This document shows positions 1-5,205 of a DNA stretch of 5,205 bases, in pieces; the first letter of the stretch is position 1; each line of letters opens with the position of its first letter. The notes beneath the pieces were generated by a model. That model had not been told where the DNA came from. It saw only the letters and a program-made list of their open reading frames with translations, and searched no databases. The translations under genes and the position numbers were made by a program. Origin of the DNA: Bryobacteraceae bacterium (lineage in GTDB: Bacteria; Acidobacteriota; Terriglobia; Bryobacterales; Bryobacteraceae); the NCBI GenBank assembly GCA_030036985.1, contig JASHSD010000218.1:1-5205 (forward strand), read 5' to 3'.

Positions 1-138
1 CGACACGCCTTGGCTCGCCAGAAGGATCACCTGACATTTGCGGGCGGTCTTTTGCGGTGTGCCGCCCGCACGGACCAGCGATTCCAGGCGTCGTATCTGC
101 GCTTGATCGAGATCCAATGCAGCCGCGCGGGTGAACAT
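1..138 (-). CDS. IS630-family transposase, N-terminal fragment (cut by window edge)
   Basis: The 46 visible residues begin MFTRAAALDLDQAQIRRLES and continue LVRAGGTPQKTARKCQVILL, then ASQGVS. This matches the usual start of IS630-type transposases: a short acidic lead, then 'LxxLVRAGxTPQ..A.R..ILLAxxGxS' leading into the helix-turn-helix DNA-binding region. The DDE catalytic domain would lie beyond position 1. The reading frame stays open upstream to at least 180, so the start is uncertain. The ATG at 138-136 fits the family length and a possible -10 box (TACAAT, 170-165). A GTG at 153-151 is the alternative, with GAAGGA only 3 nt ahead of it. The family call rests on recognising the sequence pattern, not on catalytic residues. 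Whether the full transposase is intact cannot be judged here. Confidence 0.75.
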   Translation of the reverse strand, partial: MFTRAAALDLDQAQIRRLESLVRAGGTPQKTARKCQVILLASQGVS

Positions 139-164
139 ACCCCATCGGATCACGAATCCTTCTA

Positions 165-170
165 ATTGTA
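165..170 (-). promoter_or_regulatory. Possible -10 box of the transposase gene
   Basis: On the minus strand TACAAT (170 to 165) differs from the TATAAT consensus at one position and lies in an AT-rich leader between the IS tip and the transposase start. At a 17-bp spacing the -35 position would be GTGTCC within the terminal repeat, which is a poor match. Transcription would begin near 158, giving a short leader to the ATG at 138. The evidence is weak and comes from sequence match only. Confidence 0.28.
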
Positions 171-193
171 AATAATTAAGTGGGACGGGACAC

Positions 194-195
194 TA
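194..195. other. Probable TA target dinucleotide of the IS insertion
   Basis: TA lies exactly between the IS tip (ending at 193) and the open beta-propeller reading frame. IS630-type elements insert into TA and leave it on both sides. The TA here also forms the first two bases of TAG (194-196), an in-frame stop that closes the downstream reading frame at the junction. The second copy would lie outside the window. Confidence 0.55.
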
Positions 196-196
196 G

Positions 197-1132
197 CCGC
201 CGCCATGCGCTCCCGCACTGGACGAACTCCGCGCCATGAAGTTCGGCCCCAACGGTTATCTCTACATGGCCAACGGCTCCGATAAAACCAATCAGGTGCT
301 TGTTTATACCGGCAGCGGCGACAGCGACGGCGCATACAACTTTATCGGGGCCTACGCCGGCCCCACGGTGTCGCCGGCCATTTCGCATCCATTCGGCGTA
401 GCCTTTGACACAAACAACAACGGCTACATATCCAGCCAGGACACCAATGTCGTGACCGCTCTCGGCCCGCCGAACACCGGCGTGGCCTGCGACACGAATC
501 CCCAGTCGCCGTATGTTCCGGGGACACCCCTCGCGGTGGCGAGCTATCTGCAGGGCCTCAATCTCGGGACGTTTCTCACCGGCACGTTTGTCGCCTCGTC
601 ATATGGAGCGTTGGCCGGAGTGAGTCCCGCGCCTCCCAACGTACCTCAACCCCAAGGTCTCGACGTTGACCCGCCCACGGGACCGGCCTCGCATTCAGTG
701 CGGGACATGGTGGTCTACAACGGCCTTCTCTATGTCTGCGACGAGCCTGGGAACGCCGTAAAAGCGTATTCTTTGGCAACCGGCCAATTGCAGAGCGAGG
801 TGACGAGTGCGACCCTCCTCAACGGTCCCGGTCATTTGCTGCTCAACGGCGACGATCTTTACATCACAAGTTCCGGTTCGATCCTGGTGTATGACCTGAC
901 ATCGAACGCTCTGAGCACCTTTCTTTCGGGGTTGAACTCGCCCGCCGGTATGGCCTTCGATTCGTCGAGCAACTTCTACTTCGCGGACCGCACCGGCAAT
1001 GCGATCTACCAATCCCTTTACGATTCGAAGAAGAAGTCATACGGCGCGCCGACCATATTCATACCGCCCTACGACAAAAAGCACGCGCCCGATGGTTTGA
1101 AGGATGATCCCGAATTTCTGGTGCACGTGTAG
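197..1132 (+). pseudogene. NHL/beta-propeller repeat protein, 5'-truncated by the IS
   Basis: About 311 codons are open from the IS junction to TAG at 1130-1132. The first ATG is at 236, but no Shine-Dalgarno sequence precedes it. The residues before it (..LDEL RAM KFGPNGYLYM..) already belong to a typical NHL strand motif, so 236 is very unlikely to be the native start. Counting from that Met, five blade-like segments are visible at about residues 1-24, 50-75, 154-185, 196-226 and 234-262. Each has the pattern 'hxxhxFDxxGxLYVAdxxxxxVxxY'. A longer insertion (76-150) is rich in Pro, Gly and Thr. The C-terminus (PDGLKDDPEFLVHV) looks like a natural end. Such propellers are commonly exported or cell-surface binding or lactonase-like scaffolds, but the expected signal peptide and first blade or blades are missing. 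Specific function and ligand are unknown. The gene is probably inactive unless the missing 5' end lies across the IS. Confidence 0.68.
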
Positions 1133-1147
1133 ACTTCCCAATCCACA

Positions 1148-1169
1148 GCGGGCGGGCGCCCGCGCCCGC
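1148..1169. repeat. GC-rich inverted repeat (hairpin 1) after the beta-propeller gene
   Basis: GCGGGCG (1148-1154) can pair with CGCCCGC (1163-1169) around an 8-nt loop. Alternatively, the perfect 12-bp palindrome GCGGGCGCCCGC (1152-1163) can form inside it. No U-tract follows, so it is not a standard intrinsic terminator, although it could slow or stop transcription from the upstream gene. It directly abuts a second hairpin. Confidence 0.6.
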
Positions 1170-1190
1170 AAGCCGGTCCCCAGCCGGCTT
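1170..1190. repeat. Inverted repeat (hairpin 2), AAGCCGG/CCGGCTT
   Basis: A perfect 7-bp stem, AAGCCGG (1170-1176) and CCGGCTT (1184-1190), encloses the 7-nt loop TCCCCAG. It follows hairpin 1 with no gap, so the two form a double stem-loop between the upstream gene and the argF control region. It is not followed by a run of T, which argues against a classic Rho-independent terminator. The paired-hairpin form resembles dispersed REP-like intergenic repeats, but this cannot be tested from one copy. Confidence 0.6.
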
Positions 1191-1232
1191 GGTCGGTGAA
1201 ATCGAGCACGTTCCAGGCTTGGCGCTTTCCCC

Positions 1233-1262
1233 TTGACTTAGCCAGCCTCCGAATGGTTAAAT
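1233..1262 (+). promoter_or_regulatory. Candidate sigma-70-type promoter of the arg operon
   Basis: TTGACT (1233-1238) matches the -35 consensus at five of six positions. After an 18-bp spacer, TTAAAT (1257-1262) matches the -10 consensus at four of six. The -10 box falls inside the first ARG box, so bound ArgR would block RNA polymerase directly. Transcription would then start near 1269, leaving a leader of under 20 nt before argF. The -35 is good, but the -10 is only moderate and other -10 registers are possible. Confidence 0.5.
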
Positions 1263-1269
1263 ATTCATT
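1252..1269. promoter_or_regulatory. ARG box 1 (ArgR operator half)
   Basis: AATGGTTAAATATTCATT matches the enterobacterial ARG-box pattern wnTGAATwwwwATTCAnw. Twelve of the 14 core positions agree, the right half ATTCA is perfect and the left half is degenerate (TGGTT for TGAAT). It overlaps the candidate -10 region and lies 2 bp before a second, better box. The presence of argR in the same cluster supports the assignment. Confidence 0.72.
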
Positions 1270-1271
1270 GG

Positions 1272-1289
1272 AGTGCATAAAAATTCATG
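1272..1289. promoter_or_regulatory. ARG box 2 (ArgR operator half), overlapping the argF start codon
   Basis: AGTGCATAAAAATTCATG matches 13 of the 14 core positions of TGAATwwwwATTCA; the only core mismatch is C for A at 1276. The last three bases are the first ATG of argF. The two boxes are 18 bp each with 2 bp between them, or 20 bp centre to centre. That is the side-by-side arrangement an ArgR hexamer recognises: E. coli operators have 3 bp between boxes, and 2 bp at argR. An AT-rich island like this stands out in an otherwise GC-rich window. Confidence 0.8.
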
Positions 1290-2219
1290 ATGGCTGCGCC
1301 CGCCCTCTCCAAAATTGCCCAAGGGGATCTCACTAAGGATCTCGACCTCACTCCCGACGAGCTCCTCGGCCTCCTCGAACTTGCGTCCGACGTCAAACGT
1401 TCCCCCGAACTCTACCGCTCCGCCCTGGCCGGTAAATCCATCGCCCTGCTCTTCGAAAAACCATCCCTGCGCACCCGCATGACCTTCGAACTCGCGATCC
1501 AGCAGCTGGGCGGATTCGCCATCGTCAACGAAGGCCGCGTCGGCATGCGCGAACCGCTCAAGGACATGGCGCGCAATCTCGATCGCTGGGTGAACGCCAT
1601 CGTCGCCCGTACGTTCTTCCAGAAAACGGTCGACGATCTCGCCCGCTGGTCGAGCGTCCCTGTCATCAACGCGCTCAGCGACATGTTCCATCCCTGCCAG
1701 GCGCTGGCCGACATGCAGACCATCCAGGAGCACTTCGGAACCGCCCGCGGCCTCAAGTTCGCCTTCATCGGTGATGGCAACAACATGGCGAATTCGCTCA
1801 TGCTGAACGCCGCGCGTCTCGGCATGGATTTCGCCCTTGCCACGCCCGAAAAATACGAAGCCAATCCGGCCGTTATCGACCAGGCGCGGGAAATCGCGGC
1901 GCAGTCGCGCAGCAAAATCACCGTCTCGTACGATCCCGCCGAAGCCGCGCGCAATGCCGACGCCATCTACACCGACGTCTGGGCCAGCATGGGAGCGGAA
2001 AACGAAGCCGCCGAGCGCCGCACCGCCTTCGCGGATTATCAGGTCGACGAAGACCTCTTCACGCATGCCGCGCCGCACGCCGTGTTCATGCACTGCCTTC
2101 CGGCCAAGCGCGGCGAAGAAGTCACGGACAACGTCATCGAATCGGAGCGCTCGATCGTTTTCGATCAGGCGGAAAACCGGCTGCACGCGCAGAAAGCGCT
2201 GCTGCTGATGCTGCTCTGA
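1287..2219 (+). CDS. argF: Ornithine carbamoyltransferase, anabolic
   Basis: This cytoplasmic enzyme joins ornithine and carbamoyl phosphate to give citrulline and phosphate, the sixth step of arginine synthesis. The 310 residues are full length for the family. The carbamoyl-phosphate loop is SLRTR (60-64), with family-typical MTFELAIQQLGG after it. HPCQALAD (135-142) and FIGDGNNMANS (160-170) follow. DVWASMG (230-236) is the ornithine-binding SMG loop, and MHCLPAKRGEEV (268-279) carries the catalytic Cys270. The SMG loop and HCLPA favour ornithine over aspartate carbamoyltransferase. Two adjacent ATGs (1287, 1290) are possible starts, and an in-frame stop at 1278-1280 rules out earlier ones. 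The nearest Shine-Dalgarno-like GGAG (1270-1273) is 13 nt upstream, an unusually long gap. The gene is first in the arg run and 11 bp from argG. An anabolic role is inferred from its neighbours and the ARG boxes. Confidence 0.96.
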   Translation: MMAAPALSKIAQGDLTKDLDLTPDELLGLLELASDVKRSPELYRSALAGKSIALLFEKPSLRTRMTFELAIQQLGGFAIVNEGRVGMREPLKDMARNLDRWVNAIVARTFFQKTVDDLARWSSVPVINALSDMFHPCQALADMQTIQEHFGTARGLKFAFIGDGNNMANSLMLNAARLGMDFALATPEKYEANPAVIDQAREIAAQSRSKITVSYDPAEAARNADAIYTDVWASMGAENEAAERRTAFADYQVDEDLFTHAAPHAVFMHCLPAKRGEEVTDNVIESERSIVFDQAENRLHAQKALLLMLL

Positions 2220-2230
2220 ACCCAAAGGTC

Positions 2231-3445
2231 ATGAATGCCAAAAAAGTCGCACTTGCCTATTCGGGCGGGCTGGACACATCCATCATCATTCCGTGGTTGA
2301 AGGAAAACTACGGTTGCGAAGTCGTCGCGGTGTGCGGCGATATCGGCCAGGGCGGCGATGAGCTGACCGGCCTCGAAGCCAAGGCGCGCAAGACCGGAGC
2401 CTCCGAAGTCGAAATCTCCGACATGCGCGAAGAGTTCGTCCGGGATTATTTGTGGAAGCTGATCCGTTCGGGCGGCGTTTATGAGCACAAATATCTGCTC
2501 GGCACGTCGATCGCGCGGCCGTTGCTGGCCAAGCGCCAGGTCGAAGCCGCGCTCGCGACCGGATGCGACGCGCTCGCGCACGGCTGCACGGGAAAAGGAA
2601 ACGATCAGGTCCGCTTCGAGCTGACCTACAAAGCCCTCGCGCCCGAACTGCCCGTCATCGCACCCTGGCGCGAATGGAATCTGGTCTCCCGCGAAGACTG
2701 CATCGAATACGCGGCCAAACACAACGTACCGATTTCGCAGACCACCACGAAAATCTACAGCCGCGACCGCAACATCTGGCACATCTCCCACGAGGGCGGC
2801 GAACTGGAAGACCCGGCCAACGCCGCGCCCGATCATCTCTGGATGCTCACGCGCAGCCCCAAGGACGCGCCGGACACGCCGGAAGAAGTAACGGTCGGTT
2901 TCGAAAAAGGCGTTCCGGTTTCCGTGAATGGCAAGACGCTGCCGCCGGTCCAACTGCTCGAAACGCTGAATGCGATCGGCGCCAAACACGGCGTAGGCCG
3001 CATCGATCTGGTGGAGAACCGTTTCGTCGGCATGAAATCCCGCGGTTGCTACGAGACGCCCGGCGGCACAATCCTCATGGCCGCCATCCGCGAACTGGAA
3101 GCCCTCACGCTCGACCGGAGCATGCTGCATTACAAGCAGAAGCTCGCGCTCGATTACGCCGATCTCGTCTACAACGGCTTCTGGTTCACGCCGCTGCGCG
3201 AAGCGCTCGACGCTTTCTTCGAATCCATCAGCCAATCGACCACCGGCGAAATCACCATGCGCCTCTACAAAGGCAATCTCGATCCGGTGAGCCGCAAATC
3301 GCCGTATTCGCTCTACTCGCTCGCCATCGCCAGCTTCACCATGGGCGCCGACTACGACCAGAAAGACGCGCGCGGCTTCATCAACCTGATCGGTCTGCCG
3401 ATCCAAGTGCGCGCCCTCGCCACTAAACACAGCGGCAAGCAATGA
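2231..3445 (+). CDS. argG: Argininosuccinate synthase
   Basis: This enzyme condenses citrulline and aspartate, using ATP (released as AMP and pyrophosphate), to form argininosuccinate in the cytoplasm. Its 404 residues are typical of the roughly 400-residue bacterial class. The N-terminal PP-loop nucleotide-binding domain shows AYSGGLDTS (9-17) and DIGQG (37-41). The synthetase part has YLLGTSIARPLLAKR (88-102), HGCTGKGNDQVRFE (117-130) and APWREWNL (144-151). Later conserved blocks are DRNIWHISHEGGELEDP (179-195), VENRFVGMKSRGCYETPGG (261-279) and YKGNLDPVSRKSPYSLY (346-362). The start ATG at 2231 is preceded by AAAGG (2224-2228), a weak ribosome site only 2 nt away. A second ATG at 2235 is in another frame. 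The stop overlaps the argH start (ATGA, 3442-3445), suggesting coupled translation. No frameshift or missing motif is visible. Confidence 0.97.
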   Translation: MNAKKVALAYSGGLDTSIIIPWLKENYGCEVVAVCGDIGQGGDELTGLEAKARKTGASEVEISDMREEFVRDYLWKLIRSGGVYEHKYLLGTSIARPLLAKRQVEAALATGCDALAHGCTGKGNDQVRFELTYKALAPELPVIAPWREWNLVSREDCIEYAAKHNVPISQTTTKIYSRDRNIWHISHEGGELEDPANAAPDHLWMLTRSPKDAPDTPEEVTVGFEKGVPVSVNGKTLPPVQLLETLNAIGAKHGVGRIDLVENRFVGMKSRGCYETPGGTILMAAIRELEALTLDRSMLHYKQKLALDYADLVYNGFWFTPLREALDAFFESISQSTTGEITMRLYKGNLDPVSRKSPYSLYSLAIASFTMGADYDQKDARGFINLIGLPIQVRALATKHSGKQ

Positions 3446-4821
3446 AGCTCTGGGGCGGGCGTTTCGAGACCGGACCTTCGGAGGTCTTCGAGCGTTTTTC
3501 GAACTCGCTCCATTTCGACCGACGCCTGCTCGATGCGGACGTGCGCGGCTCCCAGGCCTTCGCGCGTTCGCTCGCGCGGGCGGGCGTTCTCACGGAACCC
3601 GAATGCGCCGAAATTGTGGCGGCTTTCGATTCCATCCGCAGCGAAGCCAACTCGCCGCGTTTCTTCGACGACGCCGAAGACGAGGACGTTCATTCCTTCG
3701 TCATCGGCAAGCTGAAGGAACTGGTCGGCGGTCTCGCGGACAAGATCCACACCGGCCGCAGCCGCAACGAACAGGTCTCGCTCGATACCCGTCTGTGGCT
3801 GCGCGACGAATGCGACCACGCGCGCGAGCTGCTGCGGCAGCTGATCGCGGCGCTGCTCGATCTCGCCGACAAATACCCCAACGCCATCATCCCCGGCTAC
3901 ACGCATCTGCGGCGCGCGCAGCCGGTGTTGTGGCCGCATTACCTGCTCGCGTACTTCGAAATGTTCATGCGCGATCATGAGCGTTTCGCCGACGCGCGCC
4001 GGCGCGCGGATGAGATGCCGCTCGGCTCCGGCGCCCTCGCCGGCAGCGGATTTCCGCACGACCGCGACGCCATCGCGCGCGACCTCGACTTCCACGCCGT
4101 CACCCGCAACAGCATGGATGTTTCCGCCGACCGCGATTTCGCCCTCGATTACCTCTATGCCGCTTCGGTCACGATGATCCACCTGAGCCGCCTCGCTGAA
4201 GACTGGATTCTTTACTCTTCCGAAGAGTTCGGCTGGATGGAACTTGGCGACGGCGTCACCAGCGGGTCGAGTCTCATGCCGCAAAAGAAGAACCCCGATT
4301 CGCTCGAGCTGATTCGCGGAAAATCGGGACGCGTGCTGGGCGCGCTCAATTCCCTTCTCGTCACCATGAAGGGTCTGCCGTTGACTTACAATCGCGACAT
4401 GCAGGAAGACAAGGAGCCGCTGTTCGAAGCCTGCGACCAGGTCAACGGCTGCCTTGAAATGGCGCGCGTGGTTGCGGAGTCTGTGGTGCTGCGGGAGAAG
4501 GTTCCCGCAGACGCGGCCGATGCAAGCTGGGTAGTCGCGACCGATCTCGCCGAAGCTCTCGCGCGCAACGGCACGGCGTTTCACCAGGCGCATCAGATCG
4601 TGGGACGGCTGGTGCTCGAAAGCGTTCGCGCGGGCAAGAAGCCGGCGGACTGGGATGCCGCATCTCTCGCCCAATTCGCGCCGGAATTCACGCCGGAACT
4701 CGCGCGCCTGCTCGATCCACGCGAAGGCATGAAGACGCGCGAAATCACCGGCGGCACGGGGCCGGCCGCGGTCGCGTCGGCATTGATCGCCGCGCGTAAA
4801 CGTCTCGCCAATCTCTCATGA
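3442..4821 (+). CDS. argH: Argininosuccinate lyase
   Basis: This enzyme splits argininosuccinate into arginine and fumarate, the last step of the pathway. It belongs to the fumarase/aspartase superfamily and normally acts as a homotetramer with active sites shared between subunits. The 459 residues are full length. It opens with the family-typical MKLWGGRF. Conserved region 1 is HTGRSRNEQV (103-112), and region 2 is GYTHLRRAQP (152-161) with the conserved His155. The superfamily signature is GSSLMPQKKNP (275-285), whose serine loop supplies the catalytic residue. LPLTYNRDMQEDKEPLFEA (312-330) and the C-terminal EITGGTGP (434-441) are also typical. The RSRN(D)Q motif carries Glu110 where Asp is the common residue. 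The start overlaps the argG stop by four bases with no clear Shine-Dalgarno, consistent with translational coupling, and the stop overlaps argR in the same way. Confidence 0.97.
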   Translation: MKLWGGRFETGPSEVFERFSNSLHFDRRLLDADVRGSQAFARSLARAGVLTEPECAEIVAAFDSIRSEANSPRFFDDAEDEDVHSFVIGKLKELVGGLADKIHTGRSRNEQVSLDTRLWLRDECDHARELLRQLIAALLDLADKYPNAIIPGYTHLRRAQPVLWPHYLLAYFEMFMRDHERFADARRRADEMPLGSGALAGSGFPHDRDAIARDLDFHAVTRNSMDVSADRDFALDYLYAASVTMIHLSRLAEDWILYSSEEFGWMELGDGVTSGSSLMPQKKNPDSLELIRGKSGRVLGALNSLLVTMKGLPLTYNRDMQEDKEPLFEACDQVNGCLEMARVVAESVVLREKVPADAADASWVVATDLAEALARNGTAFHQAHQIVGRLVLESVRAGKKPADWDAASLAQFAPEFTPELARLLDPREGMKTREITGGTGPAAVASALIAARKRLANLS

Positions 4822-5205
4822 CGAAAAGCTTTCGCCACGGACAGATCCTCAAATTAATCCGCGGCCGAAGCATCTACACCCAGGACGAACTCGCCAAAGC
4901 GCTCAGGGAAACCGGAATCGAAACCACGCAGGTGACGCTCTCACGCGACGTGCGTGAACTCGGTCTGGTGAAGACCGCCGACGGTTATCGCGAGCTCGGC
5001 AACGACGGACCGGCGCTGCAGTTCGCGACGCTCGCCGGCGAATTCCTGCAGGACATCCGCATCGCGCAGAACCAGGTGGTATTGAAGACCGCGCCCGGAC
5101 ACGCCAGTTCCGTCGCCGTCGCGCTGGACGATGAGGAATGGCCGGAGATCGTCGGCACCATTGCGGGCGACGACACTATCCTCGTGATCTGTTCCGACCA
5201 CGCAA
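4818..5205 (+). CDS. argR: Arginine repressor ArgR, 3' end beyond window
   Basis: 129 codons are visible, and roughly 20-25 residues are probably missing at the C-terminus given a usual length of about 150. ArgR senses arginine and binds ARG boxes as a hexamer. The N-terminal winged helix-turn-helix spans about residues 1-68, with TQDELAKAL (21-29) and the recognition segment TTQVTLSRDVRELGLVK (36-52). The C-terminal hexamerisation and arginine-binding domain begins near 75 and shows QVVLKTAPGHA (86-96). It also shows GTIAGDDTILVI (113-124), in which Asp118-Asp119 correspond to the arginine-contacting acidic pair. The ATG overlaps the argH stop (ATGA, 4818-4821), and no separate promoter or ribosome site is apparent, so it is probably co-transcribed and coupled. 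Two ARG boxes upstream of argF would make it regulate its own transcript. Repressor function at this operon is inferred. Confidence 0.95.
   Translation, partial: MTKSFRHGQILKLIRGRSIYTQDELAKALRETGIETTQVTLSRDVRELGLVKTADGYRELGNDGPALQFATLAGEFLQDIRIAQNQVVLKTAPGHASSVAVALDDEEWPEIVGTIAGDDTILVICSDHA

Larger units (their letters stand above)
1..193 (-). mobile_element. End of an IS630-family insertion sequence (partial)
   Basis: This is the terminal part of an insertion sequence that continues beyond the left window edge. It is recognised by the transposase N-terminus it carries on the minus strand and by an AT-rich leader next to a GC-rich tip. Read outward to inward on the minus strand, the tip is GTGTCCCGTCCCAC (193 to 180), which contains GGGAC twice in tandem on the plus strand and would be the terminal inverted repeat. 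A TA dinucleotide sits immediately outside at 194-195, as expected for IS630/Tc1-type elements, which insert at TA and duplicate it. The exact boundary is inferred, because the partner inverted repeat is not in the window. The coding sequence to the right begins abruptly at this edge, which supports the placement. Confidence 0.72.

Noticed and set aside
236..238. ATG at 236 as the native start of the beta-propeller protein
   Set aside because: There is no ribosome site or signal peptide, and the open frame before it already encodes part of the same NHL strand motif, so this is an internal Met in a truncated gene.
1148..1190. Standard Rho-independent terminator
   Set aside because: The stems are strong, but the sequence after them (GGTCGGTGAA) has no T-run, so a classic intrinsic terminator is not supported.
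1257..2225. Long minus-strand open frame (322 codons) opposite argF
   Set aside because: It is the antisense shadow of a GC-rich gene. Its translation is low-complexity in Arg, Gly, Val, Glu and Asp, has no recognisable domain, and mirrors argF almost exactly.
2563..3426. Plus-strand frame of 287 codons inside argG
   Set aside because: The Arg/His/Ala-rich composition is typical of a shifted frame of a GC-rich gene, and argG in the other frame has all family motifs.
2165..4674. Long minus-strand open frames opposite argG (2165-3442) and argH (3352-4674)
   Set aside because: Both lie opposite complete, motif-verified genes in the complementary codon frame, where strong third-position G/C preference removes stops. 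Neither translation shows a known fold or motif.
1..5205. CRISPR arrays, tRNA or rRNA genes, riboswitches, toxin-antitoxin or defence genes
   Set aside because: No regularly spaced direct repeats, tRNA-like cloverleaf or recognisable defence or toxin domains were seen by eye. Almost all of the window is covered by identified genes.

Overview
This window is a bacterial chromosomal segment dominated by the late arginine-biosynthesis genes in one tight plus-strand run: argF, argG, argH and the start of argR. A truncated gene and the end of an insertion sequence lie to their left. The base composition is GC-rich with strong G/C preference at third codon positions. The organism cannot be named from the sequence. 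An environmental Gram-negative lineage such as Acidobacteriota is a plausible but weak guess, resting on GC content, an IS630-type element, a beta-propeller protein and the argGHR arrangement.

Positions 1-195 hold one end of an IS630-family element. The N-terminal 46 residues of its transposase read leftward off the window edge, and a TA dinucleotide marks the outer boundary. Directly next to it, positions 197-1132 carry the C-terminal part of an NHL/beta-propeller protein. It is open right up to the junction but has no credible start, so the insertion appears to have separated this gene from its 5' end.

Positions 1133-1286 are intergenic. Two adjacent GC-rich hairpins (1148-1190) are followed by a control region at 1233-1289. 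That region has a candidate sigma-70-type promoter and two ARG-box-like operators spaced 2 bp apart, the second running over the argF start codon.

Positions 1287-5205 encode ornithine carbamoyltransferase, argininosuccinate synthase and argininosuccinate lyase. Together they convert ornithine and carbamoyl phosphate to citrulline, then argininosuccinate, then arginine plus fumarate. The arginine-sensing repressor ArgR follows and runs off the right edge. argF and argG are 11 bp apart, while argG/argH and argH/argR overlap by ATGA, which points to one translationally coupled transcript. With ARG boxes at the front and argR at the end, the cluster looks like a self-contained feedback loop: arginine-loaded ArgR would repress both the pathway and itself. 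The genes for making ornithine are not in this window. Apart from the control region and the insertion, the content is ordinary, and I see no evidence of an undescribed system.
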